DNA of 29,590 nucleotides, from the NCBI GenBank assembly GCA_000969725.1, contig JXSR01S073102.1. The stretch is one strand, 5' to 3'. Both the position numbers and the translations under genes were made by a program. Within the stretch, counting starts at the first letter, position 1. Each line of letters starts with the position of its first letter. This stretch comes from Ophiothrix spiculata (taxonomy: Eukaryota; Echinodermata; Ophiuroidea; Amphilepidida; Ophiotrichidae). This document shows positions 9,009 through 18,278 of the stretch, piece after piece. The notes under the pieces are model-generated. The model was not told the origin of the DNA. It did no database searches and saw only the letters and a program-made list of their open reading frames with translations.

Positions 9009-9960
9009 TAGACCTCATCATTATTGTAGTAATTTTCCTCATAGTGTTAAATTTTCACCACTAATGGTATCTCCCTCTATATTTATGCTACACTTAAGGG
9101 GGGGGGGGGGGGGGGGGTACAGTGGTCACAGATTTCAAAATGTTGATGTAACATCAAAACTGAGATAAATGCATTACATAAAACTGCAAAGTTTTTGCTT
9201 TCAAATGCTTTTTATTTGAGTTCAAACAGACTTGTGGTTCCAAAGTTATTATCGTTTTAAGTTCGGATGTCACAAATAGTTTGATGTTTTTCCTATACAT
9301 TTGTATGGCAAAAACATCCAGCTTGTGATTTTTAACATTTTCTGTTTAAATTAGTTTTCTGCAAATTAGTAACATGTTTTATGAAATAGGTAGATTATTT
9401 CATCAAGAAAATACGTTGCGCATCATATCAAATCAAAATTTCATGGTTGATCGCAATTCTTATGTATTTCTTTATTTTACCTCGACCTGCTATATTTAAC
9501 ACTGCTATTTTGAAAAATCTGAAAAACCGCTATTTTTTATGCGATTTAACCAAAATGGACTCAAATTGTTTGTAAATTAATTATCTTTAATAATACAATA
9601 ACCACATATAACGAAAGTATCAATTTTTCCAGTTTTACCAAATTTTAAAATTTCGAAAATGTTTTCGTTAATATCTCCAAATAGAAAAATGCACAAACTT
9701 GCCAAACAGGAACAAACGTAACTCAAAAACCATGGCAACCACACTAAAACGACAACCATTTTCCAAAACTTCAAGTCATGGGCTTTGTGGTGGTATATCA
9801 TCCATATGGGCTGGTATTGCGAAAATGGTTGAAAATCGACATTGAAAATCGGACTGTTGACCACTGTACCCCCCTCCCCTAAGGGCTAGATAGACTTCAT
9901 CATTTTCGTAGTCATTTTCATTCAGAATTTATCTCATGGTGTTGAATTTTCACCACTATG
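9009..9960. repeat. Direct-repeat flanks around an inserted element
   Basis: A stretch at about 9009-9060 (TAGACCTCATCATT, GTAGTAATTTTC, TCATAGTGTTAAA, TTTTCACCACTA) recurs at about 9888-9958 (TAGACTTCATCATT, GTAGTCATTTTC, TCATGGTGTTGAA, TTTTCACCACTA). The flank is locally tandem (GGTATCTCCCTCTAT occurs twice at 8992-9080), so an element has landed in, or between units of, a small tandem array. Confidence 0.6.
9096..9882. mobile_element. Inverted-repeat element with a 20-G terminus
   Basis: The left end is AAGG with a run of 20 G (9098-9117), then TACAGTGGTCA. The inverted right end is TTAGGGGAGGGGGG, then TACAGTGGTCA. The terminal repeat is about 24 bp, and the element about 787 bp. A - strand frame of 95 codons (9577-9864) starts in the right terminus and translates to an aromatic and aliphatic, membrane-like peptide. 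I recognise no family and treat it as chance. Confidence 0.7.
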
Positions 9961-10090
9961 TTAAATTTTCATTAGGAATGAACATTTTCATATTTTCTCA
10001 TGGTGTAAAATTTTTGCCATGGTGTCAAATGTTTTACCATTTACCAAAATGTTCATAATGGTGAAATATTTTCACATCATGGTACATTAT
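9960..10090 (+). repeat. Degenerate tandem units of CATGGTG(T)-AAATTTT type
   Basis: The phrases CATGGTGTTGAATTTTCACC, CATGGTGTAAAATTTTTGCC, CATGGTGTCAAATGTTTTACC (split) and CATAATGGTGAAATATTTTC follow each other with irregular spacing of about 30-40 bases. It is an old, diverged minisatellite continuous with the array flanking the element at 9096-9882. Confidence 0.5.
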
Positions 10091-10342
10091 TTGTAATGAT
10101 TACTCATTACTGTAGTATTTTGATAGTTCATAGTACATTACTTTCATTGATAATCATTGTTTTCAAACAATATATTATAATTAGCTTGGTCTTTTCATTA
10201 TAATCAGTAATCTGTCCTTTGTTCTGTGGATTTTATTTTGAAGAAAAGATTTGCTCATCACTTCATTTTTCTCCAATGATACAAATGTTATAGACTTGGT
10301 TATATCATGGAAATAGTAGACTGAGCTTCCATGGTTATATCA

Positions 10343-10406
10343 GCTTACATGCTTGACAAATTTGTTTCGCAAGGAGGCCAACCCTCGCTCATCAGAAGCT
10401 AGTAGC
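10343..10406 (-). ncRNA. Type I hammerhead ribozyme motif
   Basis: Read on the - strand, 10395-10389 is CUGAUGA. Stem II (10388-10369) is GCGAGG paired to CCUUGC (one G-U) with loop GUUGGCCU. GAA follows at 10368-10366. Stem III (10365-10356) is ACA, loop AAUU, UGU, giving the A15.1-U16.1 pair. C17 is at 10355, so the cleavage context is GUC before A. Stem I pairs GCUU (10399-10396) with AAGC (10354-10351), then a 2x2 internal loop (UA/AU), then GCUAC (10406-10402) with GUA-A-GC (10348-10343, one bulged A). All catalytic positions are intact. Small type I hammerheads with minimal stem III are known from animal retroelements (Penelope-like elements, retrozymes). No second copy was found nearby, so the host element is not identified. 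The GC-rich patch gives a false exon look on the + strand. Confidence 0.85.
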
Positions 10407-10409
10407 GGA

Positions 10410-11060
10410 ACATTACATATTATACAATACATATTGATTAAGGATATAGTCCATAGGAAGGATTATCTCAAAGATAAAAATTTTCCTTTAGAATGTTTGC
10501 CACTGTGTGAATTTTTTATTATTCTAATTGGAGTTTTAGCAGATTATTCTGATGACTGTCTATTGAGGTCAATGTGCAATCAGTTGTCTGGATTTTACAA
10601 ATGGTAAAAATGATGGAGTGTATCTAGGCCTTTAAACATTTCGTAAAATATTATTGTACTTTGAAAAAACATTGTAATGACTCTGATTTACATGATGATT
10701 GTACAATTGAGGCCAATGAATTTTGTAACACATGATAAATTTAGTTGCACATTTATAGCAGGAAAAATGTTTAGGGTTATATAGGCACATTGGTGACACT
10801 GTCAAGGGAAATGCAAGTCCAGGTATGATTTTTTAATACAAGCCAATATATGCTAAATATGCTACATTTTAATCCGAGCCCCATGATTATTTGTCAATTG
10901 ATTCCAGAAATGCAAAGATTCTTTGAACCTGAAAAACAACGTAAAAAAAAAGAAGAATTTTCTACCTTTTATGTTACTCAAAAACTAATATTTCTGACAT
11001 CCTACTCGTCCAACTGATCAATGTCACATTTGTTTATCGTGTTGAATTTCGTGTTTAACT
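10410..11060. other. Intergenic around the hammerhead, no gene supported
   Basis: AT-rich DNA. The + strand open frame through 10607 begins inside the ribozyme motif and loses coding-like composition after about 15 codons, so it is not called. I saw no inverted termini or poly(A) that would delimit a retroelement carrying the ribozyme. Confidence 0.5.
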
Positions 11061-11063
11061 TTT

Positions 11064-11911
11064 AAGGGCCCTGTCAACCCTTCGTTTTCTGAAATATTTC
11101 ATGCTCTGTAACTCAGCAACGGACGATTAAATCCAAATAAAATACATGTTTTTAGAAGCGAATTTGCATACTGATGAGGTCATTTTTAGACCAAAATGTG
11201 TCATTTTGGCCATAGGTCCAAAAATCATGTTTTTTGGCCCAAAATTTTACGGGAAAGCTAACTAAATTTTGCTTTGGTGAAATTTCGAACCATTTTACTT
11301 TTTAGAATCTTAAAAGCAAAATCTAGGAACGCTTTTTTCAAATTTTTGATTTTTNNNNNNNNNNNNNNNNNNNNNNNNNNNNNNNNNNNNNNNNNNNNNN
11401 NNNNNNNNNNNNNNNNNNNNNNNNNNNNNNNNNNNNNNNNNNNNNNNNNNNNNNNNNNNNNNNNNNNNNNNNNNNNNNNNNNNNNNNNNNNNNNNNNNNN
11501 NNNNNNNNNNNNNNNNNNNNNNNNNNNNNNNNNNNNNNNNNNNNNNNNNNNNNNNNNNNNNNNNNNNNNTTTAACCTATTTTTGGCAATATTTCAAAAAT
11601 GAAGTACAAAATCAAAAATTTGAAAAAAGCGTTCCTAGATATTGCTTTCAAGATTCTAAAAAGTAAAACTGTTCAAAATTTTACCAAAGCAAAGTGTAGT
11701 TAGCTTTCCCGTAAATTTTGGGGCCAAAAACATGATTTTTGGACCTTATTAGGGCCAAAATTTCACATTTTGGTCCAAAAATGACCTGACCAGCGTGTTC
11801 AGTATGCAAATTCACTTCTAGAAATGTATACTATTATATGGATTTAATTATTCGTTGCTGAGTTACAGAGCAAAAACTACTTTCTGAAAATGGAGGGTTG
11901 ACAGGGCCCTT
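11064..11911. mobile_element. Long foldback element interrupted by an assembly gap
   Basis: The left arm (11064-11354) and right arm (about 11590-11911) are inverted copies about 290-310 bp long. They begin AAGGGCCCTGTCAACCC and end GGGTTGACAGGGCCCTT. Shared inner blocks include CTGTAACTCAGCAACG, GGGAAAGCTA, CCAAAATGTG and GCGTTCCTAGAT. Arms have diverged by scattered substitutions and small indels. The centre is unresolved. No target duplication is obvious. Such long arms resemble foldback elements, but the superfamily is unknown. Confidence 0.85.
11355..11569. other. Assembly gap (215 N)
   Basis: A run of N lies at the expected turn of the foldback element, so the loop sequence and true gap length are unknown. 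The open frame across it (11274-11666) is an artefact of translating N. Confidence 0.98.
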
Positions 11912-13250
11912 CAGTTGCAATGTAAATTAAAATTGACTTTTTGTGGCATTTTTAGCTGTGGTATCATACATGTAGATCACTATTTACACTTGAATTAGCC
12001 TATTGTTTATAATTATGTCTAACCCAGATGCAATGTTATGACAATAGAGTCAAAACATATTCCCGCTACCTCTTTTGTCTTGAGTTTCTCGATTCTCGAA
12101 ACAAAACAAAAATTGGGATCTTGCAAAATGATATGTAGGTCAATAAGTTTTTCCACATATCTCAGGAGCATATTGTCTGTATCGAATTACTTTTAATTTG
12201 GATATCATTTTAAAGGTTAATGAATAATACATTTATTTCGAACATAAATTTTGATTTATTTTTTTTTAAACATGGCGTACCTTTTATCAGAACTTGTTAC
12301 AGTAGTGAATATTGTGCAATGAACAGTTATAGGTTGTTTTAAATGTATGTATCTTGCTCATAAGTTTTATCTTTTCTTTTTTTCTTTTTGAAAAATATGC
12401 TGACATAATTTTGTCAAGTTCATTTTGCATTTACTGTAAATTGTTATATGTGGTAATTTGCTGGTTCCCTTGCTTATGATCACATCAGCTACAAAGTTTT
12501 AATTCTGATTGGTAAAACCAAAATTATAAATGGCTGGACTACATTTTAGTGGATTTATGCTAGTAATCATGATAACTGATGTATATTTCTGTTGTATTCA
12601 CAAAGTCATGAGTGCCATAAAATCAAGTTGTCTTTTTTGCATGTATTAGCTTCAAATTAACTACTGTGAATTTATATCAAAAAATTAACCTGTCCATTTC
12701 ACTTAATTCTTCACTTGCAGCTTTCCACTCACTTTGTGAAAGCAGGTGTCAAATTATCAAGCTACTAAAATAATTGCCAAACTCATATCAAAGAATTAAT
12801 CATCTGCCAAAATCAGCTCTTTACAACAAGATATGCCAACGTTCATGAGCCAAGTCTTGTGGTCTTGTATAAACTTGTATATTCATGTAAAGACCTCTCA
12901 GTGTAGGAAACCGATTTTGATAGGAATTTTAATTACATACAAAAAATGAGTTAAGCGGTTATTTTAGTAGTGTAATGAAATGTAATGTTTATTTGTAGTT
13001 TAGTGCTTCTACCATTTGTTTATGTGCAATATGGGAAAATATGTAAACTTTGACCAAATATTGGATATTGAAAACAAAAATATTTTTTATTCAAGGTTTG
13101 TACATATTCATATTTTTATCTATGCAGATGATAAATTCATTTATTGAAATTCAGACAAATGGATTTGTAAGGGATCAGGAGTTATTATTATTTTATAAAC
13201 TGATTAAGATTCACATAATAATATGGTATTGAATAAAAGTTGGCCTGTCA
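11912..13250. other. Intergenic, AT-rich, no gene or clear repeat
   Basis: I found no exon with flanking splice signals and conserved frame. Long stretches are A/T homopolymer-rich (for example 12255-12270 and 12370-12395). A + strand frame at 13050-13232 shows no motif. Confidence 0.5.
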
Positions 13251-13254
13251 GTCC

Positions 13255-13995
13255 CGAGATAAAAACCAATGATGTGTCAGTCTGACACAAAGTTTTCTGA
13301 CACATTGATGCTATTAGTCTGACAGTGGGGGGTTAGTCCAACACATCTTTAGTGTCGGTTTGATAAACACTGGTGGTGCTAATCTGATATTTCAGTGGTG
13401 CTAGTGGTGCACATCGGTGTTGTCAGTCTGACACGCCAGTGGTGTCAGTCTGACACATCAGTGGTGTTTGTCTGACATAGAAGTGGTGTCAGTCTGACAC
13501 ATCAGTGTTGTTAGCCTGACACATCTTTGGGGATCAGTTTGACGACACATCAGTGGTGTCAGTATAACACATCCGTAGGAATAAGTTATATAAATCAGTG
13601 GTGTTCGCTTGCTAGTCTGACACATCAGTGGGGGATCTGACACATCAGTTTGTCATTCTGACAAATTAGTGGTGTCAGTCTGACACATCAGTGGGGATCA
13701 GTCCAACACATCTGTGGTGTCAGCTTGATAAACATCAGTGGTGTCAGCCTGACACTTAAGTGTTGCCAGTGTAACACGTCAGTTTTGTCAGTCTGACACA
13801 TCGGTGGTATTGATCTATCACATCAGTGGGTATCAGTCTGACAAATCAATGGTGTCATACTGACACATTGGTGGTGTTGGCCTGACACATGAGTGGTGCC
13901 AGTCTGACACATGAGTGGAGGTCATTCTGATGTTGTAGTGATCACTAGACTCTGAATGCACCATTAGTGGTGTCTGACACATAAGCGGTGTCAAT
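13255..13995 (+). repeat. Minisatellite of a 22-base unit with an internal palindrome
   Basis: About 30 variant copies of a unit close to CAGTGGTGTCAGTCTGACACAT fill about 740 bases (written: CAGTGGTG, TCAGTCTGACA, CAT). Each consensus unit contains TGTCAGTCTGACA, an inverted repeat (TGTCAG with CTGACA). Units vary in length and some are truncated or expanded. The best-kept copies are around 13430-13500 and 13660-13900. No coding potential is implied. Confidence 0.9.
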
Positions 13996-14041
13996 ATTCA
14001 AAGATGCCAGTTTTCAGTCAATTTAGTCAAGATTGTCTTAA

Positions 14042-14350
14042 CTCTTTTACTCCGGCAAGCCGCTCACAGCAGCTCGCATTTAGCGTGCAAGATTTGCCGG
14101 AATTTCTACTTTGACGCATTTTTTCAAATAGCTCTAAAATAAAAACTACAAGCCCAAATTGGTCGAAAATTCACCAGCAAGCAGTTAGATAGATAGAGTA
14201 TCTAATGCCATTTTTTATAAGCAAAGAGAACAACCCTGGCGCACTACAATTATCGTATGCTATCATAAAGTTAGGTCTCTGTTAGCCGCTCAGAGCGGCT
14301 TTCCGGTGAAATAGGATGGATGGTGAAAATGTTATTCCGGAGTGAAAGAG
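14042..14350. mobile_element. piggyBac-like MITE
   Basis: The 14-bp terminal inverted repeats CTCTTTTACTCCGG (14042-14055) and CCGGAGTGAAAGAG (14337-14350) bound a 309-bp element. They are flanked by TTAA (14038-14041) and CTAA (14351-14354), read as the TTAA target with one later change. Subterminal GCCGCTCA phrases occur on both sides (CCGCTCACAGCAGCTCG, CCGCTCAGAGCGGC). TTAA targets with CYC-type ends fit piggyBac. No transposase is encoded. Confidence 0.75.
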
Positions 14351-14920
14351 CTAAGAAATGTTTTGTTTGTATCATTAAAATCACAAATTCTCAAAGCTTA
14401 AGACTTGAGTGATAACAAACATATTGTCCTGCATGTAACGAAATGTAGTGGTCATACCTGCATAATAATATTTACTTTTTATTTGTTTATTGTTGTCACT
14501 AGTCCCATTTGTAATTATTATGCTGGAGAGAGACCATATTAGATACTGTAAATGTATTTGATTTTTTGAGGTACATGTACATGAAGAAGGTACAGAATTT
14601 TTGTAAAAAATACCCTTCAAAATTGTCTTCTTATTGACTATTATTACACACACAAAATCTTGCTAGTAGCAAAATAAAGAACATGTAAAATTAAATACAT
14701 TTACAGCTTCTCTTGCAAATTCCTGACGTATATAGAATTGGCATAATTTGCCCAAAAAATGTCATAAGAAGTGATAATTTAAAGGAATGCAACCCCTTTT
14801 TCCAGAATACTTGAATTTAGGGGTCAATCCATACTGAAATTTTAGCCCAAACACAGTTTTACCTAAAATGATACAGCTGTGATGTTAGGTGCTAAAAACC
14901 AAAGAACTTAAAATCGAGAA
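14351..14920. other. Intergenic, no gene seen
   Basis: AT-rich. A - strand frame at 14381-14653 has no recognisable motif. No repeat was recognised. Confidence 0.5.
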
Positions 14921-14925
14921 CCAGG

Positions 14926-15190
14926 CTTGCCGCCATTTTGTTGTCGCTTATAAAGCAGAGTTATTGTACCTTCAGATATGTTCAGATTGACCCGATATCC
15001 TGACAGATTGCATAAATTTTTACTTGATGCATATACAGTATACAAATTGTGCGTTTCTATTACGACTTGCTCTGATAAAGGTACGGCAATTTTCCTGTTA
15101 ATCCATTGCAAAGACTGTGCTGCACTTGGAACCTATACTGGAGGTACATAACTCTCCTTCTATAAACGACAATCCAAGGTTGCCGCCATC
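14926..15190. mobile_element. Inverted-repeat element with GCCGCCAT ends
   Basis: The left arm CTTGCCGCCATTTTG, TTGTCGCTTATA, GAGTTATTGTACCTTC (14926-14973) matches the inverted right arm GAGGTACATAACTCTCC, TTCTATAAACGACAA, CAAGGTTGCCGCCATC, partly with a change of orientation of the terminal GCCGCCAT block, which is direct in both arms. The interior is about 165 bp. The - strand frame at 14908-15111 runs across it and is not a gene. Confidence 0.6.
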
Positions 15191-15744
15191 CCATAGGATT
15201 TACACAGGGGCAAAATCAAAATGGCGGAGATTACCACTTATCTTTAGCTGGAACTCATACACATAAAAACAGGTAAATTAACTGCTTCAGTTCAGTGGCA
15301 CTGCATGGGTATCTACTTCATGCCTATGTGGCTACATGTTTGTGTGTTGCGGGATAGAATTTTGGTATAAATTGATTTCTAGCATGAAAACCTAAATCTG
15401 TGTATTTGTCCAATGTAAATCCCCACAATGCTTTTAAAGTTAAGATTTTCTTTAACGGAATATAAATTTATTAACTTGTCATTACAGACCTTGTTATAAT
15501 TTCAACAATGGTTACGACATCTTTTAATTTATGACAGTCAATAAAATCATATTTTTGGAAATCAAACAAACTTGAATATTGTCTGTGTTATATCAATTAT
15601 TTGCAAATCAGGAGATCCTTCTCAGGGTTGTTTTCACCCATTTGCGGGTTTTTCCTACCAATGCTTGTTCTAAAACTCTTCTGCCTACTGATAAAACTTA
15701 TTCATGCACATTTGCAATGCATAAATTGTTGATTTTAATGCTTT
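15191..15744. other. Intergenic, no gene seen
   Basis: AT-rich sequence without a supportable exon or repeat. Confidence 0.5.
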
Positions 15745-15972
15745 AAGGTGCGTTTACACTGTGGCGACTTAAGGGTAACGACAAGCAATGTAGACCTGCG
15801 GATTGCAGTTTTGAATTATTCGCCCGTCATCGTTAGTTAAAGTCAGTTAACGCTCACACAATCCGCTAGCTACACACACTATCGTTACTATCAGTCATTT
15901 TCAGTCGCAAGTTTTTAGTTGCAAGTCCATTACCCTCCATCGTTAACCTACGTCACAGTGTAAACGCACCTT
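15745..15972. mobile_element. MITE with AAGGTGCGTTTACACTGTG termini
   Basis: The left AAGGTGCGTTTACACTGTG and right CACAGTGTAAACGCACCTT are a perfect 19-bp inverted repeat bounding 228 bp. The interior has several CpG-containing GTTA phrases (ATCGTTAGTTAAAG, ATCGTTACTATCAG, ATCGTTAACC). The flanks share ATGCT (AATGCTTT left, TATGCTCA right), perhaps a decayed 8-bp target duplication, which would suggest a hAT-type element. This is uncertain. Confidence 0.8.
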
Positions 15973-16060
15973 TATGCTCACATGTTGACGCATGCATGTA
16001 GAATGGCATACTCAGCCCGATTTGAAATGAAAATAAACCTTGAAGGCATATGGACCAAAC

Positions 16061-16171
16061 GGACCAAGTATACTTTAGGTCCCATCCGAAATTTTAGAGT
16101 TAGGGGTAGGGTATGTTTAGGGTCAGGGTAAGTGAAGATTTTGATGGGACCTGAAGTATACTTTTTCCGAC
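16061..16171. repeat. Inverted repeat enclosing TTAGGG-like simple sequence
   Basis: The arms AAGTATACTTTAGGTCCCATC and GATGGGACCTGAAGTATACTT (in part) pair, and the loop contains GTTAGGGGTAGGG and GTTTAGGGTCAGGGTA, degenerate telomere-like words. It is probably a small MITE. Two overlapping open frames on opposite strands here are shadows of the palindrome. Confidence 0.65.
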
Positions 16172-16373
16172 TAATCTGTTTCCTCATATTTTTTCACTTT
16201 AATATCTATCATGCCACTACTTTTACATCCTACATTTGGGCACAGTTGGCACAAACTAAATCCATTCAGTTTGAACCATGGTATATTAAAAAAATAACCT
16301 CACGGCATAAAACCTTGATGTTGGCATTATCAAGTTCGTGGCCTGTGGTTTTTAAGTGTTATGCTGTGAGGAC

Positions 16374-16463
16374 AAGTTAATTCCCAGAAAGAAACGGGAG
16401 GCCATTTTCATCAAAAGAGAATCCAGCCCAACCGTAAACAGAGACGGGGCCGTGAACTTCTAA
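16374..16463 (+). pseudogene. GIY-YIG endonuclease C-terminal remnant of a reverse-transcriptase element, copy 1
   Basis: The frame gives REAIFIKRESSPTVNRDG and then stops after AVNF. The pattern (R/K)EAIxIxxxxPTxNRDGG is characteristic of the end of GIY-YIG domains fused to reverse transcriptases, as in Penelope-like elements. A one-base shift after NRDG restores GRELLKA, as expected if a base was lost. No upstream GIY-YIG or reverse transcriptase sequence remains. A second fragment of the same type lies at 25366-25488. The Penelope assignment is inference from a short motif. Confidence 0.5.
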
Positions 16464-16880
16464 AGGCTATGATTCTCTACTACTAGAAATGCCTAATAGG
16501 ACGCCATCTTAGTAGAGATTTCAACAGTCATCATTCAGCCAACACCCAATGAGGACAGAGAACGCTGGTTTCTCCAAAAATATTACGGAAACTGGTGAGT
16601 GACATAGATCAGTATTAACTTTATACTGATGACTGATATTTTATTTTCAGTTCAAGAAAGATATAAATATTTCAAATCTGCGAAAATCTCAATTTTGTTG
16701 GAATACTACTATTTATTTGTACTGTAGCTCAAAAAGAAATATGCCAATTCTACTGAATGTTTGTGATACATGGTCTCAATTTTTCAAAAGGGCACTTATG
16801 TTTCATTACCTGGCAATTCATAAATACATTTTGTACTATTATTGAAATATTTAAATTTCTTACAAAACAGTTCTGCTGTT
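16464..16880. other. Intergenic, possible tail of the retroelement remnant
   Basis: A GT donor-like GGTGAGT at about 16593 follows a moderately GC-rich stretch, but no frame is open across it. The rest is AT-rich without features. Confidence 0.4.
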
Positions 16881-16886
16881 TGTGTG

Positions 16887-17075
16887 TATCAAGAGCGTGT
16901 GCGTCTATAACAAAAATGCACTACACACATCTTGATTGGTAGTTCCACTCATTGATCATTTGAAAAGATAAGTTTTCATACTACGCCAGGTGATACGCTT
17001 ATTCACTCCAAGCATTTGCTGCGTTCAGATTGTCATGATTGGTAGGAAATATAATGGCTTCAATAATACACAGTG
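16887..17075 (+). repeat. Dispersed repeat, copy A (uninterrupted)
   Basis: Blocks AGAGCGTGTGCG, TTGATTGGT, CACTACGC, GCATTTGC, GCGTTCA, ATTGTCATGA and TTCAATAATACACA match copy B at 23671-23837 plus 24488-24510 in the same order and orientation. Copy A has TAGGAAATATAATGG where copy B carries a 646-bp insertion, so copy A shows the empty site. The family is unknown and no coding frame is conserved between the copies. Confidence 0.75.
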
Positions 17076-17237
17076 TGTATCTGAAAGATCTTTACTCACA
17101 AATAATAATTTTGTCTAGTTTATAATTTGCTGACAAATATTTACCAAAAAATAATCGCAAAAATAACCTTTTGCAATAAAGTTGCATTATAATTGAAATT
17201 GATACTGCAAAATTAAATTCTCTAGTAATGTGCAAAA

Positions 17238-17388
17238 TAGCTAGGTTGCACAAACTGTCGTTCGGTCAAACCGAACGGAAAACAGCCTCATAATCTTTTG
17301 TTATTCATGAATATTCGCATGGGTAACTCATGAATAACAAAAGAATTTACGTTCGGTCAACCGAACGACAGTTTGCGCAACCTAGCTA
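17238..17388. mobile_element. Full-length foldback MITE of 151 bp with hairpins in each arm
   Basis: The ends TAGCTAGGTTGCRCAAACTG pair almost perfectly. Each arm contains its own small palindrome CGTTCGGT...ACCGAACG, and the inner arms continue CTTTTGTTATTCATGA. The loop is about 14 bases. TA at both ends suggests a TA target. The arms are highly similar, so insertion appears recent. It directly abuts the next element. Confidence 0.85.
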
Positions 17389-17390
17389 AT

Positions 17391-18198
17391 GGAGAGTTTG
17401 CTATCATCCAGAACGCGAACGTAAACGTGAGTTCTATTGAAATTCAGCCAACCATTACCTGCTTGAACAGTACAGCACATCGTATATTGCAGAATTTCAC
17501 GTACACTGTTACGTGAATACTAATCACTTAATCGATGTCCCCTATTGTTTTAAATAAAAGCTATATCAAAATCAGTTAAACACATGCAAGAATAATGTAC
17601 AGACATACATATCCAGCACTTATCGAAGTTTTATTGCGTTTGGTTGTAAAGATTACGGGTTGCAAACTTCGCACTTACACACCCGTAAGTAGGGATTTTC
17701 TGATTTTGCATTGACTTCTATGTCAAAGTTTTAAGTTCTACACATCTGCTTGCGAAAGCCAATACCCTGAACGTGAACGATCAATAATACGTGAATAGCA
17801 GCAACACATGTTGAAATAACCGTTTGAAGTGAGTCTTTTTACGTGGCTATTCGTTCAATACGTACGTGAGTTCTATTGAAAACTAGCCAACCATTCATAA
17901 TATCATAAGCTTGCATATAATTTCTTTAGCTTAAGAATTTACGCCCTCGATCAGATATATATCTATGGATCATGACCAGCTATGACCATTATGAGACGGG
18001 GGCGACATCATGAAACATTCACAATAGGCAATCGTTGCTTTAATCAAAAACTCTTTGCTAAGAGGGCGATATAATGAAATATACAAAGGAAAGGCAATCT
18101 ATGGTATTGTGCGTAGGCGTGAACCGTTACGTAAACGTGATTTAAAAATGCTCACGTTTGTGTACCCCGTCCCGTGAAACGTGGTAATCGCAAACTCT
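17391..18198. mobile_element. Non-autonomous element with GAGAGTTTGC ends and ACGTGA-rich interior
   Basis: Short inverted ends (GGAGAGTTTGC at 17391, GCAAACTCT to 18198) are flanked by CTAAT on both sides (17386-17390 and 18199-18203). The left CTAAT overlaps the end of the adjacent foldback MITE, so this element seems to have landed at its edge. The interior repeats ACGTGA words many times. A 32-bp direct repeat (ACGTGAGTTCTATTGAAA, then AGCCAACCATT) occurs at 17425-17456 and 17864-17895. No transposase frame is present. Confidence 0.65.
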
Positions 18199-18278
18199 CT
18201 AATATCTAAAATCAAACTTCCCAAAACAAAAATATTGACTTTTTACATAGGACATATTCTATTAACATAGGCACATTT

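Noticed and set aside
9577..9864. 95-codon - strand frame with hydrophobic segments inside an inverted-repeat element.
   Set aside because: No known family, it begins in the terminal repeat, and AT-rich non-coding DNA gives such frames by chance.
10353..10607. 84-codon + strand frame that starts with a coding-like stretch and might be an alternative PITPNC1 last exon (acceptor at about 10373).
   Set aside because: The GC-rich start is fully explained by the hammerhead motif on the other strand, and the rest has no motif or codon bias.
11170..11215. CTGATGA, GGTC-loop-GACC, AAAA and a small hairpin in the left foldback arm, resembling another hammerhead.
   Set aside because: G12 is A, stem I does not form, and the inverted copy of the arm does not keep CTGATGA, so it looks coincidental.
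11274..11666. 130-codon open frame.
   Set aside because: It is mostly N translated as X across the assembly gap.
13255..13995. CRISPR-like array, because of regular short palindromic units.
   Set aside because: There are no unique spacers of constant size; the units are directly tandem and the context is an animal genome, so it is a minisatellite.
16090..16140. Interstitial telomeric repeat (TTAGGG words).
   Set aside because: The words are irregular, few, and lie in the loop of an inverted repeat.
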